Shown here piece by piece: positions 15,201 to 26,500 of a stretch of DNA of 64,000 nucleotides (the stretch's first letter is position 1; the number at the start of each line of letters is the position of its first letter). Source of the stretch: Campylorhamphus procurvoides (lineage: Eukaryota > Chordata > Aves > Passeriformes > Dendrocolaptidae). The notes below the pieces were generated by a model that was given only the letters and a program-made list of their open reading frames with translations, had not been told where the DNA came from and did no database searches. The position numbers and the translations under genes were made by a program. The DNA lies in assembly GCA_013396655.1 (NCBI GenBank), contig WBMV01007615.1:465642-529641 (forward strand), given 5' to 3'.

Positions 15201-18200
15201 TTACAATACTTGACACATACTAAGTTTAGAGGTACTGGGAGGTTACAGGGATAAAGTTCACAGCACAAGGTACCATCACCATAGAAAGGCAGGTGCCTTT
15301 AACTGGAGTTTTTTCCTTTTTTGACTTTGAGGAATTCTGTATCTTCATCAATAATCAACCACCTAAGAGGGCTGGGTGTATATATTCCAAGGCAACTTGC
15401 TCAAAAAGAGAAAACCATCTGAGAATAATTCTATAACCAAAAGGGCCAAAGACTCTTTAGGTCTTTCAAGTCTCCAAAAAGGGTAATTCACAGTCAAATG
15501 AGTCTTGAATTCTGCTTCCTTCCAACTACAGGAACTGGCCTTTGTTTCTTCACAGTATCATTTTAGCTGATCAAAAATAGTTCTGCTTTTGTGATTACCC
15601 AAGGAGGTTGCTACGTAGACTCCTTGTATGTCACCATGTATGGTTCCTCTTTGCCTCAGATGGTCTGAAAACCACTGCATTAGCTTTTATTGCATACACC
15701 TGATGAACATGATTAAACTAAGCCAGAACAAGGCTCTGACTTCACAGAAATCAATTAACTGCAGTAATCAAATAACTATGTTTGCTTATATAATATAAGC
15801 CTTTCCTTTACAATAGGATACAGTAACTTGGGACTGTCACACCCCAACTACTGCCTTAGTGGCTTTGCCTACAGGGCAAAGCCTCAGCTTCTTGTACAAG
15901 AGGTCAAGCTTACTTTTAAGTATAGAGAGAAATACTGGGCAACACCTTCCCACAGTCTTACAGCATTAGCAGGTATCCCTTGTCTATCATACAACCTGGG
16001 AGCAGCATTAAACTCTAAGGAAGTGTAATAAACAGACTGTAAGAACCTCACAATCCATGCTCAGCAGATGAGGAAATGATCAAGCTACAGAGTTAAGTGA
16101 GCAAACACAAACTGCATTACAGACCAACCTCCCCAGAGGAGTCTGCTCTATTCCTTCACTATATTTTGAAGTGGGGTATCACATTGTTAAAACCTCCTTT
16201 ACCCTCTGATTCCAACCCCTCCATCCATTGTCAAAGTTCAGCTGTGCATAATGGAGAAACAGCTCGAAGAGAAAGCACAGCTGTTTGCTCAGCTAGAGAG
16301 TGCACAGACGACCAAGTGGGGAACACGCTCTAGACCAGCTGCACAGCATGGAAAGACCACCTATACCAAAGCACAACACAGATAAATGAACTTTATTCAA
16401 GACTGGTCCAGTTCAAGTAGTCTGAAAACACCTACATCTGAACACAATCCAAAGACAAGGTGCCACTTGACTAAGGTCTTCAAAACACCTTGTTTATTTT
16501 TATCCCCTGACAAGCAGCTCCTCTCCACAGGGGAGCAGAAGATTTGCAGAGTCATTCTCTCAGAGACTGTCCACAACTGATAGAAGGTTCACACTAGAGA
16601 AGCTGAATTCATATAATGACATTGAAAATGACAGAACAACATTTCAGGACAGAAAAACTACATACAAAGAGACAGGACCCGACCAACACACAGCTACCAC
16701 CGCTGCTGAAAACTCAGGTTCTACCAGAATGCTGACTAAAACTGTGGGTTTTTTTGAGCACTACAGTTACCAACAACTCAATGTTTGAAGAACTACACTG
16801 CCTTTTCTCCTGCTGAATCCAAGTGAGAGCCTAAGGATATTAGAGGCACATGTCTCAGAACATTTTGTCCTTACCTCTTACAAGGATGTTCCCTGTAAAT
16901 GATTGTGCATCTGCTTTTTTCACTTCGTGCAACCTTTCATATTCACATATGCCCAACCAACGCTTCACAGAACTGGGTGTTCCAGTTAAGGGACAGCCAG
17001 ACTTCAACACACTCAGCATAACCTTTCTGAAACCTACAGCTCTATGTAAAAGCATCTTTGAAGATTTAAGTTTAAGAAGCAGGACAAATTATTGAACAGT
17101 GAACCTCTCAATAGCAGTCAGTCTCTCATCCCCTTTTGAGGAGCCCATACTACACTTTTTGAGTACTGAATGCCCTGAATAAGGCTGTATCTCAGTTACT
17201 AGAAACTAATACATAAGACATTTCAGAAGGGCATTTGCAAGGGCTAAATCCGTATCAGTAGAGGAAGCTGCAACTATCATTTTAGTCAGACCAAACCCAC
17301 AATGAGGAGAAACTCAAGTATTCCTCAACAGCAGCTTAAGTGCTAGGCAACTGCACTTCTTGGTCAGTCTAGAGATATAGATAAAAATCTTCTGCACCCT
17401 GCCAAGTGTGACACCTCCTTCCCCTGCCATTACCTCTAACAGAGCACATGCACAAAGATGTTTCAAGCACCTGGTTTGTACAGAACTGCTTTGCAAAGCA
17501 TTTTAATTATGGCTGCCTGATATTGGCAGAGTAAAGCTGGCAGTCAGAGACAATTTTTATTACGAAGTCAACTGACATAGTTGAAGAAAAGATAAGCCCT
17601 TGGGCCTACAAGCCTTCCTAGAGCTAGAAGAGGCTGAGTTAGCTGCCTGGCTGGGTTAGCATCACTGCTACCCACATATGTTAGGCAAGGGGGACTTTGC
17701 TTCTCCACAAGAATGACAGTGTGCCCATGCACACTGAAACTACAGCAACTGTTTGGTACTGCACTCAATCAGCTGAGTTTGATCAGTTGTTTAACTGCAT
17801 ATAAGCTTAAATTTTGCAATATATTTAGGCTGAAGGGCAAATATTTGCACACAAGATCAACTGTTCTGTAGCACATTAAGAACAGCAATTCAGAGCTATA
17901 GCACACCCTGAAATACACTCTTTCTAGAGAAACTCAAAAGCATAGATTAAGACCCCGATATACTAGCAGAACTATGATTATTTAGGCCTTTGCTGAAAAG
18001 CCCAAGCCATGAGTTTCAGGCTGGTCTCTGCACCTTTCAATAGGAATTATAAGCACCCAAGACCCCCTCACAACCCTACCAGAGACTTTGCTAATCCAAA
18101 TTCTGGTACTGCCAGAGCTGGCAGTGTGAAAGCAGGGATGAAGAGACAAGAGATACAGAACAACATGAATCCAGCAGCACCTAGGCCATTTCCATTATTG

Positions 18201-20045
18201 AGTGAAGTTAAACTACAGGCAGTCTGAATCACTGTTCTAAAGCCACCATTTCCTATTGTACGCCAAATGGCATCTAGAGTAAGGTTGGAACTTCATAGAT
18301 TTGGATAACCTTTCCTCATGCCTGTGTCAAGGACAGAGTATGCTATTCTGCCATCTCTCCTTCCAGTGCCACATCCCAGAACAACTATTTCAACATGTTA
18401 ATCTCTGGGTTTTCACATGACAAGTTTAATAAAGCAGCTTTACGAAACACTAAGAGCTTAAGCTGCTATTCTTTCCCTGATAGAAAAATATAGCTTTTAC
18501 AAGAGCCGAACAAATTAAATTTTAAGTTTAACTTCTTCAGAGGAATGGAAGGATTTGCCCCCAAACTCTACATCTTCTCCACACCTAAAATAGACAGTCT
18601 GGCACAATCTTAGATCAGCCTCATCTTCTGTACAGTTATTCACTCAGTAATATAGAGAACCTTCTATGCAAAAGCAACTATTTGTCAGAATAAGGCAAGA
18701 GAATAGAAAATCCCAAACATTAACTATTTCTCTTTTAATAACCTTATTGTTCTTACTCTTGACTTTGAGACCAAAATAAGCCATGTCTAGAATAATAAGA
18801 ACAGCTGCATGTCCACTGATTCAAGAAGAGACAGGAGAAGCTATTGAAACTTTTCTTGTGAAATGAGAATTAAGCAAACAGCTAAGAGAGGATGCAGGCA
18901 AACCAAGAAAAGATAGCAGAACAATCAAAGACTACTTGTGAGTAACAAAATTCCCTGCATAGGAAATAAACACTATCAAAGAAGGTCTGAAAATGAGATA
19001 CCACAAATGCAAAAGGTTGAACTGAGTGTCCTACGAACACTGTATCAGCAGGGACTAGAACATGGCAACGTAAGCAATACTACAAATGTGGCTGAGCATG
19101 ATAATAATTGATAAATAAGGCCTGTAAGATGAACACACTTTACCAGTCAGCTGGCTAATAAGACACTAACATTTTTCACAGAAGGACGCACCAGTGCTGT
19201 GGAAGCAAAACAGCAATCTGCAAGAGGCAGACAGGAATCCTTAGTGCTGGCCAGACCAGTGACAACTGTACATCAACAATAAGAGGAAATTGTTATGAAT
19301 TCTCTGAGGAGACCTGTATGAGAACGCAGCTACAGAATACAACGCCTCCAGCCACAACTGCGTGAAGAAATCTGCTGCTGACATACCTCTTCAGGCAAGT
19401 TAAGAGCCAGGTGAGGGATTTTAGTGCCAGATGAGGGATTTCATCAGCTGTACCACACCAGCTGTGCCAGAGACACCTGCCCATCCTGTCTTGGAGGAAA
19501 TCCCAAGTGACACGTGAAGGTGCAGGATGGAGCAGAGGGTGACAAGCAGGTACACAGCACCCAAGAGAAGGGAACCCGAGGCTGATGCAAAATGCTCGTA
19601 GCAGGGCCATGACCTCGAGGCAAGAGCAGAGGGGAAGGGGCCGCCTGTGGGGAGCAGTGTGACCTGGCAGGCAGGGGGCACAGCTGCCCTGGCCCTGACA
19701 CACACAAGGGCTATCCCTAACCCCCATCGCACCCCCCTCGGCCTGCCCTCCCTGTGAGCACAGGGATGCTGCTCCCAGCCCCGCCTCGCAGCCCAGGGAG
19801 GGTAGGTGGCGGCTGCCACCGTACCGCCAGGTCCCGCCAGGCCCCACCGCCGGGGAGAACCGCGAGGGGATCGCGCACCAACCCGGCCCGGCCGAGGGAC
19901 ATCCCACCTCCCACCCCAGCGGCGGCTAGGCAGGGTCAGACCCGGCCGCGGGGCGACCCCCTGAGGCCACGCAGCGGCGGGAGAAGAATGGGAGGAAGGC
20001 CTGGCCGTCCCCCGAGCCCCGCGGGAAGGGGCTCCCCCACCTCAC
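9280..20045 (-). other. ABHD2: ABHD2 intron 1 (5'UTR intron)
   Basis: A roughly 10.8-kb AT-rich interval lies between the non-coding first exon in the CpG island and the first coding exon. Open frames are short and unrelated on both strands; the 204-codon minus-strand frame at 19,293-19,907 reflects the high GC of the island shoulder. Further alternative non-coding leader exons of ABHD2 could be hidden here but cannot be identified from sequence alone. A perfect 20-bp palindrome at 9483-9502 is listed separately. Confidence 0.6.
9483..9502. repeat. perfect 20-bp palindrome
   Basis: TTAGAGCAGTACTGCTCTAA reads identically on both strands. It lies about 200 bp upstream (in transcription sense) of the ABHD2 first coding exon, inside the intron. 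No function is known to me; it could form a short cruciform or be chance. Confidence 0.6.
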
Positions 20046-20460
20046 CTGCAGGCCCGGCCGGGCACACTGCCCCCACAACCTCCCGCCGCCGCTCCTGCCC
20101 GTCTGCCAGGGGCCCGCCGCCCGTCGCCCTTTAGCGGCCGCCCTCGCCCTCCCATTGGCCACCGCCGCGCCGCTTCCGCCCAGGATCGCGCGCCGATTGG
20201 CCAGAAGGCAAACAGGGGCGGGAGCGCGCTGCAGAGATGCGCGGGCGCTATTGGCTGGAGGAGGTGCAGCGGGGGCGGGATATCGCTGTTTCATTGGTTC
20301 GGGCGTCTGTCAGTCAGGGGGAGAGCGGTGATTGGCGGCGGGGTGCGAGGGGCGGGGCTGCAGTGGCTGAGGGGAGGCGGTGGGGGGGCCGCCATGACAG
20401 AGCGGGGTCTGAGGGGGTTGTGGGTGTAGTGTGGCTGCTCTCTGCGCTGGACACAGCGCC
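19780..20460. promoter_or_regulatory. ABHD2: CpG-island promoter of ABHD2
   Basis: GC content and CpG frequency rise sharply here compared with the AT-rich sequence on both sides. The stretch has several GC boxes (GGGGCGGG-type, for example near 20,215, 20,272 and 20,351) and five ATTGG motifs, which are CCAAT boxes read on the minus strand, at 20154, 20196, 20250, 20293 and 20331. No TATA box is evident. This is typical of a housekeeping promoter, and the CCAAT orientation fits minus-strand transcription of ABHD2 starting near 20,100-20,150. Exact start sites are inferred. Confidence 0.75.
20046..20145 (-). other. ABHD2: ABHD2 non-coding exon 1 (candidate)
   Basis: On the minus strand the sequence ggcctgcag is followed by GTGAGG, a good splice donor with exon end at 20046. 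Upstream lie GC-rich leader sequence and then the CCAAT-box array. This matches a short 5'UTR exon that would splice to the acceptor at 9280. The 5' boundary is a guess because the island has no TATA box. Confidence 0.5.
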
Positions 20461-20905
20461 TGGGCCGCGGATCCAGATGAGGGACACCTTCTCCCCTCAG
20501 TGATACGGGTCTCGGTGGTCCTGAGAGCCAAAACCCCCTCCAGGCTGCTGATGCGCCAGCCAGCGCCTTGGAGCTGGATGCTGGTCGTGTATAATGCGTT
20601 GCAATTAAAAGTCGTGTGGAGGCAATACTTGAGAGCCTTAAAAATGGTGGCTGGGCCTTCAGCATGCTGGGTTTGGTTCCTATGGGCCCGTAGGCCTCCT
20701 GTGTGTGGCAAGCACTGGGAGCACCCCTGGGCTGTGGCAGCAGCAGGGAAAGGCCTTCCCTGGTCCCTCAGGGGCACAGGAGTGCCCAGCATCCTCCCCC
20801 CAGGTGGGATGTGTGACAAGGACAGCAAAGTCTACTTGGAGCTGGATGGACCCTGCCATGTCTGGAAGGCACTGGAGGAAAATAAATTATAAGATAAAAT
20901 GTCCG
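20390..20905 (+). ncRNA. possible divergent unspliced transcript
   Basis: Sequence leaving the ABHD2 promoter on the plus strand carries a well-placed AATAAA at 20881-20886, followed by GT-rich sequence, about 500 bp downstream of the CpG island. The first ATG in a good context (near 20393) opens only an 11-codon frame. A longer frame at 20431-20892 shows no family resemblance. This pattern fits a short promoter-divergent non-coding RNA, but no transcript evidence is available from sequence. Confidence 0.25.
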
Positions 20906-23556
20906 TGATGTGATGTTTATAAACCTGCTTTTCTTGTATTATCCCAAAAGAGCCGCATGTTACATTGCTGGTAACATCAACTGTTCTGAGCTGTGTTAAT
21001 GGTTGCTTTATATAACTGTGTGGAAAAATCCTTCCTCTCATTTGAGGCATTTGGGTTCCTGTGTTTACTGGGAGTTGGAGCTTCCTACGTGGAGAAAGCT
21101 TTCAAGGAGCAAGTCACATTTTCCAGCATGCTGTGTATGTGGAGAGATGAGTAACTGCTGTAGCCTGAGTCACATGGAAGGAGGGAGCTCTGGGGAAGGG
21201 CAGAGAGGGAATGCTGGAATGAGGGCGGTAGAGCAAACAGCGGCATCCTCTCCTCCTGGATTGCTGCAAGTGTGATCCTCCACCACTCAGTCAAACACCA
21301 GTATTCCTTATCATTTGATTAACCTTGTGGAAATACCCAGGGTTTATGGTTGCTAAATTTGTCAGCGACTCAGCTGGGCTGAGGTTTGGTGTGTCTCAAG
21401 ACAGCTGAGTTATGCTAGTTATCAAGCTACCAGATAGGCTCAGTAGATAAACATCCGGCATCAGACTTAACTAAGTATTTGAGGAATGTGTTTGAGTTTG
21501 ATTACAGAAAATTGCAGTCCAATTGACTCCAGGTGTACCGTAGCTACTTCACCATCTGATCCAGGCAGGAAAAAACAGATCTAGGCAGGAAAATATGCCA
21601 CAAATCGGAGCTGACCCTCTAGGCAAGGCTTTTATTTTTAAATCCTTGAGGCTATTGGAGATTTCTTTGACCTGAGAGAAGCTCAGCTGTTAGAAGAGAG
21701 CTTTGCTATGGACCCTGTCACAAAGCAGAGCAAACCAAACTCTCAGCTGACCACTTCTTGCTGAGAAGTGAAACATAGGATGGCTTTTTATACCAAGGGA
21801 TGCTTAGGTACATCAGTGAGGAATGAGAGCTGAGAACTGGAGGGGTGGCAGCACAAATTTACAGGTGGCTGTGACAGAGGGAGCCAAAATCCTGAGCTTT
21901 ATTTCTGTAAGAAGGGAAGTGATGGAAAATGTCCCATGTCTCCAGAAAGGGAAGGAAGAATTGGTGCAAGTTATCGGCATTGTACTTTGGGCAGTTCTGG
22001 TGGGTTCCAGCTGAACCTTCTCGTGTGAGAGCAGGGGTGGCTGGGAGGGAGCAACAGCATTTTGGGAATACAAAGCCAAACAGCTGGCCAGCCGTGGCTT
22101 GCAAAGGAATCTGCCCTCCCTCTGAGTGTGCCAGGAGCTGCTCTGGCTGAGGCAGAATTCTGGTGAGCTCCATAGGGCTGGTGCTGGGAGCAGAAGTGTT
22201 ACCACAGGTGGAGCACCCCGATCAGAGCCAGGAGGGAGGCTATGCCGCTCACAGCAAACAGCTCATGCTCAGGAAATGCCATCTGAGCAGGAGCCTGAAT
22301 CATCCCAAGAGAAAAGGTGCTGGGAAGGGACGACCTTTGTTCCCAGCCTTGTAGGGAAGGATTTGGCAGCTCCAGCCCAGCAGATGTTTCTGCCTGATAA
22401 TACTGCAGAGAAGTGAGGTGGGGGTGTCCAGGAACACCCCAATGCTTTGGAGACAGGAGGATCCCTCTCTGAGTAATGTGGATCCTGCAAAAGAGCCCAA
22501 ATGTATGTGCAGAAAACTGCAGGCACAGGAAAAACACAGTTTTGCCTTGTGCTCTGGGCAGGCAATTACTCTGTACAGAGGCCAAAAAAAGACTGATGAT
22601 AATTCAACCTTCTTAAACGCACCAGTTGGAAAGGTACCAGGCAGAGAGAACTCCACGTGCTGCTGAGCCAGTCTGAAGACACCCCCGTGCAACACCGTGG
22701 TGACAGTCACCTTTTGTTCCTCACATCCTTCTCTCTTTTGGCTGTTGCTGCCACAAGGAACTCGAACTCTTTTTCTGCTTCATTTCCCCTTGCCCAGCTT
22801 TTCTCTTGCTCAGCAAACGCACCGTGCTCTGAAGGACTCCCGCGGACTTTGCACCCCTGAGGAAACCTTTTTGCTGGAGGAAACATCAGGGTGTTCATCT
22901 CTGCCAGTGTGTAGCAGGAGTAAAAAGAAAAACATCTCTCATGCAGGGCTTGATTGCAAGCTGAAAATAAGCAAAGTGCCTGTCAGTGACATGTGAGCAT
23001 AAAAAAGCTTTGCAGATGGAAATAAAGGCAATGCTTTTTCCTCTTCTCCTGCTCTTCCTTCCCTGCAGTGCCAGTGAGGCTTTGGCTCGTGGGCTGCAGA
23101 GCCGTGCTGTTCCGGAGCCTGTTGGATCTGGAGACACAGTGCTCTTTGGACTCTTACGTGTTTTCTGAAAATGGTGTCTAAAAACGTAATGGGCACTTTG
23201 CAGAGCTCTAAATAGACCAGCCTCTGTCCTGAGGAGCTGGCAATGTACGGAGGCAAGTGCCAGGGATGGGAGAACGGCTGCATCACACAAACCAGCCGGG
23301 GAGGTGGCACGTGGCCCACCTGCTCAGTATTTTTCCATCACATTCTCATTCAGCTGCTCTTTGCCAACTTCCAGCTCTGTCACGCTCCTCAAAAGCTTCT
23401 ACTCTGGGTTTATTTAGCATGCTATTTATTTCCTAATTATAGAACTTAAGTGACTGACCTCAGCCCTGCTGGGTACTGCTGTACACCTTTTTGTCCCCTG
23501 TAGACCACAGCCTCTAGTTTCTAATGGCTGAAGGCCATTGCTAGAGACTTTTTACT

Positions 23557-23578
23557 CTTTTGTTTTGTTTTGTTTTTC
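23557..23578. repeat. (TTTTG)n microsatellite
   Basis: A short run of CTTTT GTTTT GTTTT GTTTT units. It is a simple sequence repeat with no further structure. Confidence 0.7.
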
Positions 23579-26500
23579 TACCAAACCCAAGAGAGATCTG
23601 ACTGCTAACACAGGGAGCTTCACTGATCATCTCAGAGCAGATAAGCTATGGCATTACCAAAAGAGAAATGCCAGTGAGCTGAGCACTTTACCAGGCTGTG
23701 CTCCGCTGCCTCTGCCCACAAATTCGCCACAGCCAGCTCACTGCTTTTACCCCACATCCAGCCACAGCTGCTGGCTGGAGGAAGAGGTTTTGAAAACCAC
23801 TCCCCAGCAACAGCAGTGCCGCTGGTCCTGCTTCTGGATGCTCCATGGCACTTGAACCCTGCCTGGCTCCACAAGCAGTCTCAGTGCTCTGGGAGAAGGA
23901 TCAATCTGTATTTCCCCGAGATGAATCTGTGCCACAACACTCCTGAATTTTCCAGGGAATCTGGTTAGGTGAAATTCCTACCTTCTTCATCAAAAGCTGC
24001 CAGGCTGAGCAGACCTGTCCCTGTAGTCACTTCTAATGCCACTGCTTGTTTGCTTACACCCATTTCTGCCCCTTTATCACACATTTTGGTAAATCAAGAC
24101 ACAGCTGCAGGAGCCAAGTGGTGCTTTGGTGTGGCACCTGTCCCTAAAGCCACCTGCACAAGCAGGGAGGTTCTGTGCAGGGGAGGTGACATCAGAGCAG
24201 CAGGTGTGTGGCAGGCTGGGAGAGCAGAGGAGAGGAGGCATCTCTAGTGGAAAGCAGGATGGATTCAAACAAATGGATGTAGGAGAGCCAGAAGGATGTA
24301 TGAGCTTCTCCTGGAGTGTTTCCAAGATGTCATACTGAATAAAGGAAACCATTGGTCTTCTGTTTAGTCCCAAGTGGTCTGTCTGACATTTGCCATTATA
24401 CTGTGTTCCTGAGGTTGGAGTTTGGAAAGACTATGATTATCCCGCCTCAGAAAGCTGGTGAGGGAGACTGCTAAAACCATATTTATTTTTTTTGCAGTGG
24501 CTGCTTATGAAATACTTTCTCTGGAAAATTTTCTGTAGAAGTAGTGGTGCCTGAGGAGAATGAAGGGTTGTAGTCCTGCAAACTGAAATGCTCAGTGAAC
24601 TGAACAATGGGATTATCAGCCCCTTGTAAAAATCCAAATTTTAGTATTGCCTGAGGAATAGGGAAGGGCCTCTTCCTAGAGAGCAATATTTATGGAAATA
24701 AAATAAGCAGAGGCGGAAACTACTGCCTCATGCCAAAATAGTGGGAATTGGGATAGGTCTGGGAGAGAGGGAGCAGACAATTGTGTTTGGATGACAGTGA
24801 GTACAAAGGAAATGGTTACAGTTGTGATTTGGGAGAATGGGTGATGATGATGGGGAACAGAGCCAGAGCTCTGTTTCCTGGAGGTATAGAAGGAAGGGAG
24901 GGATGAGAGGAAACAGGCTTGATGCTGGTGCAGGGAGATGGATTGTGGGTGAGGCTGGTGGGGACCACAGGAACATGTTTTGGGGGGTGGACAGGTGGGG
25001 AGGAGGCAGCAAGAAACAGTGTGATGGCTGGGATGAAAGTCTAATCCAGAGCATCTCCATCTGCTTGATGCTTTCCTGGAGATGCACTGGCAGTCACAAC
25101 CAAGTGGGGAGGGTCTGCTGCCACATCCAGAGGCAAACTGGGGGTGACCAACCTTTTCCATGCACTGGGACCTGGCAGGCTGCAGATCAGCCTCTGAGGA
25201 AAACACAGCAACAGCAGAGCTACTGCAGTCACTGATTCCACACCACTCAATGACCTCAGCTGGCTTTGCAGGAGCAGCACTTCCCTTTGGAAAACCCTGC
25301 CCATACCACCACCGAGTTAAAGAATTGCATGGGCTGGAGGAATTAAACAGTGCTGCTGACGCTGTGTAATGATCCCTTCTCCAGGATGACAGCACCTCGG
25401 CTCACTGTGGGCTCCACCTTCCGAAGCTCGCGTCTCAACCTTTGGGAAATGACGTCCCAGTTACCACATGTCTGCTCAGAACAGACCAGCATTAAGATCC
25501 TGATCTCTGGAGTTCCCATGAATTCCATCCTTGGATTTGGCAGTAATGCTGCAGGAGGATATTGCTGGAATTACACAGGGCTGGACATGTAGAGAGTGTG
25601 TCAGGATGGGAGGATGAATGGCTGACTGATGATGGTGGAGGTCCTTCCTGCTTCCAGCTCAGGCAAGAGCTACCACCCCGACGGAGGCTAGAGGGTGCTG
25701 TGCTGCAGGGAATGGGTGTCCTCCTTCCTCCATGCTCAACATCCTTTCAAATCAGGTAAAAATTTGCCTCTGAGATGCCTCTGAGCTGAGATGAAGACCA
25801 AGGTTCTGGTTGTAGTTACTAACAACCTCCAAGGCTTTTTCAGACTAGAATAGTTCATTAGTTCATTATTTAGCACCCAGAAGGCGACATACAGAAAAGG
25901 TGGTTTTTCTCTGATGGGTGAAAGAGCAAAAAGGAGGGGACAGAGACAGGAGTGGGGAAAAGGAGTGGGAAAATGAGGAACAGGTCAGAAGATAAGGAAG
26001 CTGAGTGGAACAAAAGCAGAGAATAGAAGGCTAAGGAAAGAAAACAGAAGTTGGATCCAAAGCAGAGGATCACGTCAGCTGCTGTGTCCAATTAAGGGCT
26101 TCAGATCTGCTGAATGATGAAAGGAAGATTTGCTTGGGAGAAAAATAAAGGAGCACTTCTTGCTTATGGCGGTTGAGGTTGCAAAGTCCTCAGCTGATGG
26201 GGCAGGATCAACTCCTGTTTACCCAGCTGAGGTGTGGCTAATCCTGAGCCCCGCAAAGAGCAGGGCTCAGGGGAGACAGAACAGACATGAGAAACAGGGC
26301 TCTGTTTTAACAGCAGCTGACAGGCAGCTGCAAGACCAGGCAAAACCACGACATGCTCCTGAACAAGCAGCTCTGTGAGCACATCGCTGCTCCCTGGAAA
26401 GCCTGCCAGCTAACCACAGGCAGCAGGAGCGAACGTGCCTCCTGCGTGGGGCTGCACGTGCTGTGCAAAACACAGCCCTGCCATCCCAGAGCTGCGGTTG

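Noticed and set aside
19293..19907. 204-codon open frame on the minus strand beside the ABHD2 promoter
   Set aside because: GC-rich island shoulder with a Cys/Pro/Ser-rich product resembling no family; other frames are also open.
24676..25395. 239-codon minus-strand open frame in the intergenic region
   Set aside because: No family resemblance, biased composition, no splice or promoter context.
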